Positions 24,301 to 36,500 of a stretch of 64,000 nucleotides of DNA are shown here, piece after piece. Source of the DNA: Laccaria trichodermophora. Its lineage: Eukaryota > Basidiomycota > Agaricomycetes > Agaricales > Hydnangiaceae. The stretch covers positions 806,001-870,000 of the forward strand of contig JACTVC010000009.1 of assembly GCA_018417955.1 (NCBI GenBank), in the 5' to 3' direction. A program made the translations under genes and the position numbers. Under the pieces are notes generated by a model. The model was not told where the DNA came from and searched no databases. It saw nothing but the letters and a program-made list of their open reading frames with translations. Numbering within the stretch: position 1 is the stretch's first letter; every line of letters begins with the position of its first letter.

Positions 24301-24899
24301 ACTTTTTGGCTAAATTGTCTTGGTAGGTGTCCCATCCGCTAGCGAGAGAGAATCTGTACGAGAGCTGGAGACTGGGAAACAAAGTGAGGTTGCAGCTGCT
24401 GCGAAACACGAGGAAGAAGAAAGGTATTATGAAGAAGAGGACGGGCCTTGGTATTTTGGAAAGGCCAAGGAGGAGTTTCGTAAACGCAAAAGTGGAGAGG
24501 CGCCCCCTATTCGCCAAGGGGAAGAGGACCCGATACAAGTCAGTCATTCCCCTTCGATTCTGCGACGCTGACTAAAGCTCGGTTTAGTGGGCACGAGAAC
24601 GACGAGAAGCGGAGAGAGAACGCGACAGTGACTTTGGTCCCGAGGATTACTTTGAGGGTGCGATGAGGGGCGGTCTTCGCGAGGAAGGAGAGGTGGATGA
24701 GTTTGGGGAGACAATGCTGCTGGTCCTGTTGTGTCTTGTGATCTCGATCTTGCTCTACATACGGACGCGTATTGTTGAGCGGATGCGACGTGATCAACGG
24801 CCTGCAGGTGAGCAGCAAGAACCTGCGCGCAATGGCGATGCGGGTATGTTTCCGCCCCCCGGTGATCCTGCCAGAAATGATTGGGCCATTTTGAGGTAG
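21393..24899 (+). CDS. HRD3: Hrd3/SEL1L-like ERAD ubiquitin-ligase adaptor
   Basis: A long spliced gene from ATG 21393. The N-terminus is a signal peptide (WLAFGLVVLATTSAGQDSG). The lumenal body contains many Sel1-like repeats, for example GDKGAQMALGYRYWTGIG, AAYLGRMYLRGEGVKADHAL, RECHNGLGIMYRDGLV, LPEAQVNLGKHHY, ALVKVGDYYYHGLGVSADES and SALAMWNLGWMYENGVGVPQ. A single membrane span lies near the C-terminus (LLVLLCLVISILLYIRTRIV), followed by a short cytosolic tail ending NDWAILR. This is the layout of Hrd3/SEL1L, which recruits misfolded glycoproteins to the Hrd1 ligase at the ER membrane. About nine introns are needed and several boundaries are approximate. No frameshift was seen. Confidence 0.88.
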
Positions 24900-25059
24900 A
24901 AGAGGCTATGCCATATTGTTTGTTACTCGTATAATAAACAAAACACTTTAATACGCGCTCAAGTTGCAGAATATTGCGGTTCGGGCATCACGGTCCTCTT
25001 CTTCACATTCAACGTCGACCACTCACCACTTCTTATTTAACTTATAAATTTCCTCATTC

Positions 25060-26001
25060 ATGGCTTTCGACTTCAGCACTCTGGAACCACAAATCCGTCA
25101 AATTCTCTCAGCTCCTGGGACAGATTTGGCAACTATCAGCGCAAAGCGCGTTAGACGCCAGTTACTCGACCTTAATCCCTCTTTGACGGCAGAATTTCTG
25201 AAGGAGAATAAGGATAATGTAGATGCTATTATTTCGGGCGTATTCGAGCAGGTGAGCCCAGTTGACGACACTGAGGACGCGGGAGAACATCCCGTCGAGG
25301 TCGAGGAGAAGTCTGCTTCGCGGAAGCGAAGGCAGCAAGAGGTGGATGAACAGTCAGACGGAGGTGATGAAGAAGAGGAGTCACCACCACCTTCGAAGAA
25401 GGCGAAAAAGGCGAAAAAGAATGACCGGGGAGTTAGCGATGCCGAATTGGCGCGGAAACTCTCCAGCGAAATCAACAGTCGGTCAACAAGAACGGGAGGG
25501 AAGAGCCGCGGTAGCTCCAATTCTGGGGCGAAGAAAGGGGGTCGAAAGAAGAAAAGTGCGGCAACTGTAAATTCTGACGACGACAGTGACGACAACGTCA
25601 CCGAAAAGAAACCTAAGAAACCATCCGGAGGTGCGAAAGGCGGCTTTGCAAAAGAGTTTCTCCTCAGGTATCCTATTCATCTTTATAAATATTACCAGGC
25701 GAGGTTTACAATACCCTGTCTTCTGCAGCGAACCACTAGCTGCCGTGCTGCAGGTCGACAAACTCTCGCGACCGCAGGTCGTAAAGCAACTCTGGGTCTA
25801 TATTAAGGGGAACGAATTGCAAAACCCAGAAAACAAGCGCGAGATTATGTGCGATGTCAATCTCAAGGCTGTTTTCGGCGTTGACAAGATTGACATGTTT
25901 AAAATGAACAAAGTTTTGGGCCAGTATGTCGTTTCTAGTTATCCCGTACCCAATTGCTTCCTTACCTTCGCTGCAGGCATTTGCACGAGAATGAGGGATG
26001 A
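25060..26001 (+). CDS. DEK-C / SWIB domain protein (Uaf30/Tri1-like)
   Basis: ATG 25060 opens an N-terminal DEK-C-type helical domain (RVRRQLLDLNPSLTAEFLKE, DNVDAIISGVFEQV). A highly charged linker with KKAKKAKK and KKGGRKKKS follows, then a SWIB/MDM2-type domain: EPLAAVLQVDKLSRPQVVKQ, LWVYIKGNELQNPENKREI, MCDVNLKAVFGVDKIDMFKM and NKVLGQ. The last intron (about 25924-25978) joins to HLHENEG and the stop at 26001. The architecture matches yeast Tri1 and Uaf30; Uaf30 is part of the RNA polymerase I upstream activating factor. A nuclear, chromatin-linked role is expected, but which paralogue this is cannot be told. It is tail-to-tail with the zinc-finger gene, with 17 bp between stop codons. Confidence 0.88.
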
Positions 26002-26018
26002 ACATGTTAAGCATCCCT

Positions 26019-27498
26019 TTAATGACCGAAGACTGGCGATTGTCTGTCCCTTTTCGATTTTGCTTCATGTACCCCTATACACATTGCTAGACAGACGGAT
26101 GGATGTTTCACCGAGGATTCATTGTTCACAAAAAATCGCTCACTGCCACGAACACGGTCGTCATCCAATAAAAGATCGAACTCGTCACCCAAGCACTCTG
26201 AACATACGAAATAATAAAACACAAAATGGTACATCAGGAATTGAGGGGTATCAAGCCTGAGACAGATCGTAAGCAACTCCTCAAAAGCTGTCGTGTAACA
26301 TACCTTTCCTTCTCTTTGATTTATGTGCTGCTTCATTGAAGGAAGGGTACGCTTCCAGCACGCATCTCTGGCTTCGTGTCGCTTGCACGCGTCAACCCGC
26401 GAGAGTTCAGCATGACATTTCCTGCACCTAGTCGGGCTCCAAGCGTCCTGAGGCACATCGGCTTTGTGGACAGCAGCGTTCTGAAGATGCCGCTTGACAT
26501 CGTTTTTCCTTGTGAAGCGCTTTCCACACCACTGATAAGGGCATTTATATTGCCCGAGGGATTGCGAACCTGAGGCATCAGCAGAGGAGCCATTACCGTC
26601 GAATTCTTCATCTTCCTCGTTGTATGACGGTTGCCTTTTCTTACTTCGAGGATTCCGTTGCCGTGGTGCATCAAAAAGATTTTTTATCTTTCCGCCAGTA
26701 ATTTCTGGATGATGTCGAGAGACTGAAGTTACTTTCTTTCTCAAGCCCGGTTTTTTCTTAATCGTTTTTGGGATAGCAGCGGAAACAGATACCACAGATT
26801 CGGTGGGCTCTGAAAAGACTATTGCTGATTCCATTCTTGAAGGGAGGCTCTCCATGTCCTCCGCCAGCTGCTGTGTCTCAGTCGAGTCTGCAACGACTGT
26901 CAGCGGCATAGCATCTGTGGGTATGCTATATTCGGAATGGTTTGATTCCGAAGCCGTCTCCGGAGGCTCTGGCGATGTCGGGGGAACGGGTCCTGGGATA
27001 GCGGGTCCCAGTTGAACGTCCGGTAACATTTTGTCAGATAAGAGAGCCGGGGTAGAGTGAGTAGACGATGGCTCCGAAGAGCGACTTGTTGAAGATAGGA
27101 GACCAGAAAAGGCTTCTTCGAAAGCCTCCTTCTATAAGCAAGCAGTAAACAATCACGCTTGAACGTAGAAATGAAAGAACAAAGGAAGGACCCACGGCAG
27201 TACGTCCGAACAGATTATCCCCAACTGGGTGTTCAATGGGATATAGCTTACTATCCGAGCCTCCTCCCCACAGGAACTGAAGTGTTCCTTGACTACGATC
27301 TGGTATTTCATCGCCCGACATGAGTGACTCCATTGGGGTTTTCGCAGAAGAGTGAGGAGGCCAAATGTCGGCTCTAGTGGTATATCCACTCGTTAGCTAC
27401 TGAGAATCATAATGGACAAACCTAACGTACGCTTCATCCATCTTCGAGCCTGCCATCTTTTCAAACCCGTAAATCTCTTCATAATTGACGTTGATCAT
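26019..27498 (-). CDS. C2H2 zinc-finger protein, putative transcription factor
   Basis: Exon 1 starts at ATG 27498 (MINVNYEEIYGFEKMAG). Further exons encode TTRADIWPPHSSAKTPMES and a Ser/Pro/Glu-rich region, then a basic region (KTIKKKPGLRKKV, RQRNPRSKKRQPS). One C2H2 finger, YKCPYQWCGKRFTRKNDVKR with HLQNAAVH, is followed by a second degenerate finger, CRKCHAELSRVDACKRH. After ARDACWKRT the frame stays open to 26019, but this tail looks less coding-like, so the true end may lie earlier (near 26300) after a spliced or alternative last exon. The target genes are unknown. The start codon is 330 bp from the divergent carbonic anhydrase. Confidence 0.72.
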
Positions 27499-27828
27499 TA
27501 TCGAGTCTGAGGCTGGTTGTAGGCATGAGGGCGTCGTCCACAGCAGCTTTAGGGTGTTTGATCGCTTTGTGAATGCTTGTATGAGGTTGTGGGTCCATCG
27601 TATCCATGTGGGGTGCCGATTTGAAAAAGAGTTATGTCAGGGATGGGCGTCGACTGATTGTGTTAGAACTTTTGTCCCGAGCAGGATGGAAATAATTCGG
27701 CGCCGAACACAGCCTCAACGTCAACCGCCATATACACATAGGAACAGTTCTTCCTCTTCGTTTCTTTCCAAGACGCTGGATCGTCAATTTGGCCTGGTGC
27801 CATTACCTCAAGTTTAAAAGGAAGCTCC

Positions 27829-29030
27829 ATGTTCACAAACATCCTACTGCTTGCGACCACTGCGATCGCGCTGGCCGTGCATGCCGCTGAAGTACCAACG
27901 GAAGCAAATTCTACCATCAAGTTTGATACCTTGGACGCACTGTACAGAGGAAATCAGAGGTTCCGAGCCAGTGCAGGAAGGCGGGCGGTAGCAGCCCGTG
28001 TGGTAGAAGAACGTATGTCGTCAGTTTTTCTGGTTACTCGACCTAATTTCAAGCGTTAGCACCATCTTTCATGTTTATCGGCTGCTTGGACAATAGGTAC
28101 ATCTCAAATATACCGGGGGCCTTCCGCATACACTCAACTTTCGAAAGATTGAGCCCTGCAGCGATCTTCCAGACACCCGTTGGATCCATCGTCTCACAGA
28201 ACAATATTGCAAATCAGTATTCGTCAAAGGACATAAGCACGTAAGGGAATCTTTGCCTAAGCGACCGCTCATAATTGAACCCGACTAGGGATACTGCTGT
28301 GACATACGCAGTGGAGACGCTCAATGTTAAGCACATCGTCGTACTCGGACATTATGGCTGCAAAGGCGTGCAAACCGCCATTAATGGAACAAAGAGTCGT
28401 CCCAACGGCCCCGCGACCAAATGGATCCAGCCCGTTATTGACATGTACCGGAGATCTCGAAGGTCATTGGTTTTGACGACGTCATTGCAGCCTGCATTGT
28501 CTGATAAGTGGTCTTTAAGGCAAGAAATTGTTCAGCTTCGCGATTCAAGAATGCCGCGGAGAGGCCTCAGGAATGGGGTGACAGAGGCTCCCCACGCTGA
28601 TGAACGTGCGTTTATTTTGTAAAATCATCTCCCAAGCCCTATCTAATAAATAGCTCAGCCGGCTTTCGGGCACTGGTCGAGGAAAACGTGAAGAAGAGCG
28701 TGAAAGCATTGCGGAGTCAAAGCATCCTTGCGAAGGTGACTCTTACGAGGGTAACGATCAATGGTTCATTGCTAAAATGTCTTTCAGGCCTATCAACGAG
28801 GTGCCAAAGGGAATGGGAAGAACACAGGCATCGAAGTGTTTGTGCATGGGCTGGTGCATGACCCCGCCACTGGAGAGGTAAAGAACCTGGGCGTGTCATT
28901 TGGCCCACCTGGTAAAAAGGTGCCCAAGGTTCCTTTTGCGGCGATTGCTGCTGCGAAAAACTTTCAGGGAGATAAGCACTTGCCTGGGTTTTTTACGGGT
29001 AAGAAATTGAAGTCAGTGTCGATTACGTAA
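27829..29030 (+). CDS. beta-class carbonic anhydrase with signal peptide
   Basis: Zinc enzyme that interconverts CO2 and bicarbonate. The start at 27829 gives a signal peptide (MFTNILLLATTAIALAVHA, then AEVPTEA), so it is probably secreted or vacuolar rather than cytosolic. Motifs are DALYRGNQRFRA, SFMFIGCLDNR (the C-x-D-x-R zinc and active-site dyad), then after an intron (about 28096-28147) LSPAAIFQTPVGSIVSQNNI and ANQYSS, and later TLNVKHIVVLGHYGCKGVQ (the H-x2-C zinc ligands). The C-terminal part has RGAKGNGKNTGIEVFVHGL and ends KLKSVSIT at 29030. All zinc ligands are present. The second conserved residue pair reads N-R instead of the common S-R. DSC3 starts only 52 bp downstream. Confidence 0.9.
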
Positions 29031-29082
29031 TATAAGCTGTATGGTGCTTTAAACTTGGCTTGCTTCAGCTCCTGCTTTAACC

Positions 29083-30176
29083 ATGTTGAGTGAGAAAGCG
29101 AAAGGGAAGCAGAGGGCAATCGAGCATTCAGGAGATGCTATTGCGTCCTCGTCGGCTCCTACGCCCTCTGAGCTCACTCGTACACTCGTAGTGCGCTTTA
29201 CAGAAGGCACTCCAGACCTCATACTCACCGTCAACAACTCCGACACGGTCCTTGATGTCAAGAAGAATGTATGTCGTCCTGCGATTCATGACACTTAAAT
29301 AAACCTTCTATTGAGCCGTGCAGATTCGTCAAGCTCGAGCAGATCTGAAAGACCGACGCCTGCGACTCATTCACTCTGGTCGATTATTGACCGATGGAAC
29401 ATTTCTCTACGCATGGCTGTTGTCACTCGAAGAGAGGCAGCGAAGAGCCACGCCTGAGAGCAGCATTAGCTCGGATACAGCCAACTCAACATGGATCCAT
29501 TGTTCAGTTGGACCCAAGCTAGCGTCAGGCGAAGAAGAGATCGATGACGGAAATACTCAAGTGAGATTTACCTTATTCCTTTGTGAAAAGCACGTTCAAT
29601 TACCCCACAGGTTAGCCAACTTCAACCTGTAAGGGGGTTCGATCGTCTTGCGTCTGTCGGGTTCTCTGAAGCAGACATCGCCAACTTTCGTCGGCAATTC
29701 CATAGCCAGTCATCGGCGAATTATCTCGATGTCGATTTTGAAACCGAAGAAGAGTGTGGGTTCGACTATAAAAATCTTACTTCTGAATACCAACTCTGAT
29801 TTATTAGATGACGAGCATGCCCGTGCGCTCGAGGAACAATGGATTGACTCTATCGACAATGCGGGCACAGCAAGTCTGTCACAATCTTCGCCTTCTGCCA
29901 ATTCCTCTGTTCTTCAAGGAATCTTAATCGGATTTTTCTTCCCATTGCTTCCATTCTTTTTTATGCGGAGTAAAAAGGCTGCTGTCTTTTGGGAGGATGG
30001 AAGCGAAGACGCGCCAACTACGAACGTTATATTTTCGTGAGTTTAGCTTATAATCCGCACAAATACTTTGGCATAAACCTACTTCCTCTAGGCGCCGCAT
30101 GCAAATGGGTTTAGTGGTGGGCTTCCTCGTCAACATCATGTTTGGCATGTGGCGAATATTGTTAGATTCATCATAA
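29083..30176 (+). CDS. DSC3: Dsc E3 ubiquitin ligase complex subunit 3-like (DUF2407)
   Basis: The N-terminal region is ubiquitin-like: TRTLVVRFTEGTPDLILTV, NNSDTVLDVKK and, after an intron, IRQARADLKDRRLRLIHSGR with LLTDGTFLY. A middle part contains GFDRLASVGFSEADIANFRR with QFHSQS, and EEQWIDSIDN, typical of DUF2407. The C-terminal half has two hydrophobic spans, LQGILIGFFFPLLPFFFM and MGLVVGFLVNIMFGMWRILL, ending at TAA 30176. Fungal Dsc3 is a Golgi-membrane subunit of the Dsc ubiquitin ligase, which acts in SREBP cleavage in fission yeast and in Golgi membrane-protein quality control. Gene order relative to the carbonic anhydrase (52-bp gap, same strand) probably just reflects compact packing. 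Confidence 0.87.
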
Positions 30177-30282
30177 TTTGTGGTTTCGCATACAAATATA
30201 TTTGAGCATCGCGACGTATACTAAGATGGACGGAACAGTATATTGTACAGGAGACGAAAAGTAAAGAAGGCTATGATTGTGC

Positions 30283-32648
30283 TCAAACGTCATACACAAC
30301 CCGAGCACCTACCCATGGGTAGGGATAATTGTGTTGATAGAAATTCCTCAAAGTTCGACGGCCTGCAAGACGAGGGACGGTCGCGTATGATGCACCGAGC
30401 TAGAAGCCACCCAACAAACAAATCAGAGCTGATCTGAAAATTAAAGAGAAAATGGGGCCTACCACGACATGATGCTTCGAGTCGAAAAAGTCGGTTGAAT
30501 AGCTGAGGAGTGAATTAGAATTTATTGCAGCCATAGATAGGATCGTTGAATTTAACCTACCCGGTAAAGATGTTTGTTGGAGCAAGCCCCTCGTGTGTAT
30601 CGAACACAGTTGAAGTCCACTCCCAGACACCACCATTACTGCCTTTGCCGTCGTAGGCCTCCAGCCCGGTCGTAGCTCTGTCATGAAAGCTATTATTTTA
30701 CACGCTATCCAAGAATGAATTATTAGCTCACGGTACGCAATGCCAATTCCTGAAGCCGATATTCACGCCACCTTCGTACCCCACATCATACGTGTCAAGG
30801 AATAGCCTCAACTCAGGCTCGGTCGGCAGTCGACCGCCTTTGGAACTTGCGTATGCGACGAGGTCGTCATACGAGGTTAGCACGGGCCAATGCGCCGCAA
30901 TAGCCATGGGCACAGGCCCAAACATTGTTCGAACCTGAGGTAGTGGTCAGCCGAAGCAAGGTTGTGTTGCGAAAAAGAAAAAGAAACTTTGATTTCACCG
31001 TCCTCCTTTACCCAGCTCTTCGGGAAGTCAACAACGCCTTTCGCCTGTTTGTTTCTGAAGGTTTCAAACTCTCTGTTGGTCACCGGACGCCATTCGGCTT
31101 TGAATGCGCCAACTTGAACTGTTCGAGTGGGGCTTTCATTATCCCAACCAAAAGTGTGGTCCTTGACGTTTTCCACATCATCAGGCAATCCGTCTTCTGC
31201 CTCAGAATCGTGGTGCCCCAAAACAAGCGTTGCGGGACCGACGAGAACAGTAGAGGAAGATGGCAGGGGAATAGAATTCCATTGCTCGGCTAAAACTTCC
31301 CAAGGAGGCACAGTGAATCCGGGAGGTGGAAGTGTGCCAGAGCCAGCCCGCTGGATTAACATGTACAAAAGCGTCTGTGGGGTCGCTCAACAATTGAAAA
31401 AAGGCGCCGTTGAAATTAACTAACTTCGATGTGGAAACTTTCATGCTCCAGAGTCATAACGAGGGTCCTCGCAACACCTCTGGTGAAGGCCTGCCTTCCA
31501 GCCTGAAGATCAAGGTAAAGCTTCCTGAGACGTGCGCGAACATTGTTGCGGAACATGATAATTGAATCTAGGGTAGGCCAGTCTTCATCTTTTTCAGGAA
31601 CCTCCGAATGGTTCTTTTCAAAAGAACATCGTATCAGTCACCTATAGTTGCCAATGCGAAGAGGGTGCTTACATGACAATGGTTAGGATCATCCACATGT
31701 GGATCAATCCCACGCTGATGTTCATATGAGATGGGAAGGCAGACTTAGTAAATAAGAATGCACACTTCAAATATGTTCCAAAAATATTTGGGCTCGGTTG
31801 GTGAACCACCGATAGCTTTAGATAACAACATATCCAAAAATCTATCAAGCCAAAGCAATGAGATAACGTCCAGCTAAAAAAAGAAACAGAGTATGTAGCT
31901 GCGCGTACGTGGGAATGTGTCCAATGTAAAACAAACACTTGTGGCGAAGATCAATTGGCTTCTGGTGGAGCATTTCCTGGGGTATCATTTGAAGGGTGAC
32001 AAGATCCCATGCCGACCAAAGTCTTTCCCATTCTTCTAGAGTAGGGACATTGCCTTGCGCCACCGTGCCATCATGGCTGAACGAAGGGGTTGAGGCAAGT
32101 GGAGGAAAGGCAAACGAAGGCCGTTCAAGGATATACAATGTGGCGTTCCCAGCGGCAACCGAGACCGAGAGGATGGAGCGAAGGGACGCCTGCGCAATCA
32201 AGAGAAGGTGCCTTGCACAGGTCAAGCCGGTGAAAAGAGCATGAGGCTTGGGAACTTGATAAAGCTAGGAAGGATCAAAGAGTACCAAGGTACTTACTTC
32301 AGTGTCAAACGGGCCCTGGTCGTTGTAGGTTGCAGATAGGAAGTACTTGACATCGGGGTCGTTCCCAATGGTCATATGCATGGCAGTCCATGCCCCACTG
32401 GTGAACTCACCGCAAAGGTGACCTACTGAGTTAGCAAAGATCACCCCCAAGCAGTCTTCAGAAGCATGCTTTTCAAAGACGCTCCTGAGCACACGAGGGC
32501 TTGAGGCAACGGGAAGAAAGACATGGGCGGCAGCTTGCCACGCAGGCAGTCGTTTGCAGGATTGTTCAATGTCGGATGGAGGGGTTGTAGAACGGGAACT
32601 GGGCAAACTGGAACTTTCACTTGACGAGGATGAGAAGGTAGCAGTCAT
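30283..32648 (-). CDS. Egt1/EgtB-like iron-dependent sulfoxide synthase-type protein, no methyltransferase domain seen
   Basis: The C-terminal two thirds match the DinB plus FGE-sulfatase pair of ergothioneine enzymes: LWSAWDLVTLQMIPQEMLHQ, KPIDLRHKCLFYIGHIPTY, then LVMTLEHESFHIETLLYMLI with the H-x3-H-x-E iron ligands intact across an intron. The FGE-like end has WRPVTNREFETF, GGRLPTEPELRLFL, GGVWEWTSTVFDTHEG and LGASYATVPRLAGRRTLRNF, followed by YQHNYPYPWVGARVVYDV and the stop at 30283. In fungal Egt1 a histidine methyltransferase comes first. Here the first exon (32648-32265) opens MTATFSSSSSES and encodes AWQAAAHVFLPVASSPRVLR and GEFTSGAWTAMHMTIGNDPD, which I do not recognise and which lacks a SAM-binding glycine motif. 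The substrate may thus be histidine-betaine-like, or something else. Confidence 0.82.
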
Positions 32649-33512
32649 GTTTGTGGGTGGGTAAAATCAATCACAGAACGAATGATATGGCAAAGGAATC
32701 AATTATTTATATCTACCTGCCACATACAGCAAACGAAGGTTCATACAGCTTTGTTATGTCAAATAAGAGCCGAGCGCCTGGATACGCACTAGGGATCAAG
32801 CGCTTGCCTGATGGGAAAGTGGTGTCGATCATATCAAAGGCGGAATTGGGAAGTCTCTTCAGTTGGAAAGTTGTTGTAAACCACGACTGGAAAATGCACA
32901 GGAGCGAGATGGAAATGCAATTGTTGCAAAAAAAGAGTTCCAGTAAGGTCCATAGATAAGGTCTGGACATTGGCGCGCCAAGCGGGAAGAAGATCCGAGA
33001 CTGCGGCACCAGAGGGGCACAGACACACGCCAGATAGGGCAAATCTTGGGAGAATCGCGGCGGAGTGAGGCTAAGGTCCGGTGGGTGACGGCTACTCGCT
33101 TACGTGATGTAGGATGAATGGTGCTGAAATAAACGAAGAACCTTGGAAGAGCCAACGAAGTACATACCAAACAGGATCAAGATGGGTCAACCATGACCGT
33201 GACGACTGTCAATACGAATGCGATTGGATGCGACCGTGTAAAATGGTGTCAGCTGAGTCTTTGGGCGCTGCTTGTGATGGATTGAACTATGAGTGGTCCC
33301 AGTGCATGTCCACGACGGGGTAGGTAGTGCATTCGAGGTGTTGGGCGAGAAAAGGTGGTAAAAGTGCAGCTCAGCTACTATATATCTCATCCAGACGATG
33401 GCGTGCTATGGCGTGCTTCGCTATCACGTGCTCAAATGATATCATAGGGGTATACGTAAAGTAGAGTACTATAGGACTATCTATCCGGATCATGGCTGCG
33501 AAGAAAATACAA
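32649..33512. other. intergenic region, no gene seen
   Basis: About 860 bp lies between the Egt1-like start and the SPA2 stop. The short frames here have no recognisable motifs. No methyltransferase motif was found on the minus strand, so the missing Egt1 domain is not simply an unjoined upstream exon. Confidence 0.6.
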
Positions 33513-36500
33513 CTACAACTTCATCAACCCTTTCATGGCGTTCGCAATGGCAAAGCTTGACTTGGCCATAATTTGTCGTGTCTCTTTTGTAACATCAGGC
33601 AGGGCTTGCACCTCGCTCAGCTTATTTGCGTGTTCGCCTAGCTCCCGTAAGATTTCATTTCCTTGTTGTGATGAAGCTGGTGGGAGATTGTCGTTGCAGA
33701 CAGCAACAATGCTTGACACGATCGTTATGATTTGCGTTAGATTCTCGTTCAGAGTTGGAGAGGGCGTAGGGCTACGGACGCCCGAAAGTACACTTTGTAT
33801 CGCGTAAACAATAGACTCTGTCTGGGCTTCGAGGTATGGCTGCAAGGATTTCGTTATCAAATCCTTAACACTATAACTATGTGAGGCATCTTTCATACCT
33901 TCAATTCTGCCCAAGCATCTTCGAATCCATCTCCTGGCGCGGAATCGTCACTGACCACTCCGCCGGGTTGTTGATCAAATATCGGTGGTGGAGAATTGGT
34001 TTGTTCAGAGCTTGAATTATCTGATGGAGGCCGCCGCCTGGTGTCGTTGTACCGATTGGGAGGAGATTCAGGTGACTCAGAGAAACGGCCTCTACTGGAC
34101 GTTGATGCTTGGCTTGCTTTACGTTGATGGGATGCTCTCGTCTCGTCAACCGATCGAAGGGAAGGCGAAAAGTTGTTTGCAGAGGAAGCGGGGGGCGCGA
34201 AGGTGCTGTAGGAAAATTGCTCTTGTTCAGCTTTGGTAGCCTTTCGTATACATATCGTCCTGCCAATCTCAGTGATTGTAACGGAGACATGACTGGCGGC
34301 GGCATCCAATAAGCTGACGGGAGACATCCCTGAACTCGTTGCATGGGTTTTTGTGGCCGTCACGAGGTTACTCAAAGTTGCATCGGCGCGCTCACGGAGT
34401 GACCGAAGAGCATCAAGGTCAATGTCTGACCGTTCTCGCTGCGGCCGTCGTTCAAAACTTCGAACATCTTCTATGATATTAGTTACAGCGTTCACCACAG
34501 TCTTCATCGGCGTGAGCACTCGAGTGGGAGCATTTGACCGTCCGGCAGTCAATAGGCTGTCAATCGCGGAAAGGAAAGCGGTGATATGAATGTCAAGCAC
34601 GCCGCCGTCTGGGGAGACGGGGAGTTGATCCTCCGACCTGTCAAACTTCGGTGCTTGAAGAAAGAGTTGAGAGGTGACTAACAAGGATGGTTTTGGTCTA
34701 CTCCACGTGAGAGCGAAATAGAAACACACCCTTCACATTCCGAAGCTCTGTTTTTGCTTGTTCGTACTTGCGTTTGTAGTCCTTGAGCTGGTTGTCAAGG
34801 TCGCGAATCACAACCAGGTCAGAGTCTTTGGCAGTCATGAGCTCGTCATTGCGTCGAGAGAGATCGTTAAGCTCCGTCAGAAGGCCTTCCATATCGGACC
34901 TCAGTTGCTCAACTATCTCGTTGTCTGCCTATGAAATCGAGCAATGGTCAGCGTCTGAAAAGTACATCTACCCAATTTAGAGAACATACCCCTCCTTTGC
35001 GATTCTCCCGCTCCTCTTCCAATCTTTCACATCTGTCGCGTAGAATTTGTAACTCTTCCTCGTCTTCCTTGTTTCTCCTAGACTCCCGCTCTTTCTCCCG
35101 CTGACGGACATCACGCAACTCGTCGAGCTCCTTTTGTAGGGCACGCATCGCTGCACTCTGCTCTTCAGCACGCTATATCGCCATGAGTTTAAGATACCTT
35201 AAAAGGAACACGGTACTCACGCGACGGAAAGTTGACAACTCATCTTCCATTTGCCTGACTCGCGCTTCGCCATCCTTCAGCTTCCTCTCATGTTCTGCGG
35301 CGTCACCCAAATCGCGTTGTAAATTGGTAATTTGCGTTTGCATCGTAGCGATCTTGAACTCGTAGTCACGGCGAATTTTTTCCTGGTCATCAGAAACGCT
35401 CGCCCGCCCACCCATCATCCGTGAAGCAATTGCGTTTGTTCCAACAGATCGATCTGAGTTGACAGATGAGCGGCCATATTTGTCATAAAAATCATCCCCG
35501 CTCCTGTTACCAGGACCAGCTGGATCGTCGTCATCGTCATCCACACCATTGAGTCGAGCACTGAGTCCACTTAAGCCCGCTGGAGGACTTCTAGGGCTCA
35601 TTGTACTGGGATAGTCACTGGCGCTGTCGGGTTCATCGAGCCCCATGGCGCCATCCCGGTGTATCTCTATGCCCCTTTCTCGTTCATCGATTGTCGTGCT
35701 TCCACTTTCCCTTCCGTCGCGACCATAAGGGACCTCGATGTACTCCTCCTCGATGGTGCTCTTATTTGGAATGATCATTCCACTTGTGGCCGTGGTACTT
35801 TGAGCCGCATTGGCGTTTGCCGTAGTCGTGCTATCACTCGCCCCACTGATACTGACAGTTCCACTTGGTCGTCGCGCAAAGTCTCGCTCTCTTTCTTCAG
35901 ATCTCCGCGTCGTATCTTGAGAAGGCTTCCGACGAGAAGCAAGGCTCGCTGAGAAGTTCTCCTCGCCTATTCTTGGAGCGTTGAACGTCTCTTCCGGCCG
36001 CCGGAAAGACTCCTCGCTCCGTCGTGGTGGAACGAAGTCGGTCTCGCTTGGTCTACGTCGGTCTTCGGATGGTCTTCTACTGGAACCGCTACCTCCATAT
36101 CCGCTATCCGATGGTCGATCGGTTGAGACCCGCCCCGATGTCCGTGCGTTCGCGTTGCGTGGCGGAGAAGGCGGCGAATTTGACGGAAAGTCGGGAGCAG
36201 GATAGTCATCATACCCCGAATCCGAGGCTCTACCACTCTACCGGACAAGACTAGATAATCAGCAGGTGACCATTACCATGATTTGGGTTACGCACCTCTT
36301 CCTTAAATTCTGGGTATCTTCGGGATAACTCAAAGTAAACATCACTGGAAAGGTCTTCAAAGCGAGAGGTCGGTAGGGTAGCGAGCTTCTGGCGTGCTTG
36401 ATTTCGTTTTGGATGGAACTCCTCTCTAACAGGGAGGAAGGGGACTGAAGGATGGTTGAGTGATCTAGGAGTGTAAGGATACTTGAAGGACATACCCTCT

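Noticed and set aside
32651..33323. Plus-strand frames between the Egt1-like gene and SPA2
   Set aside because: Short, no motifs, unlikely codon use.
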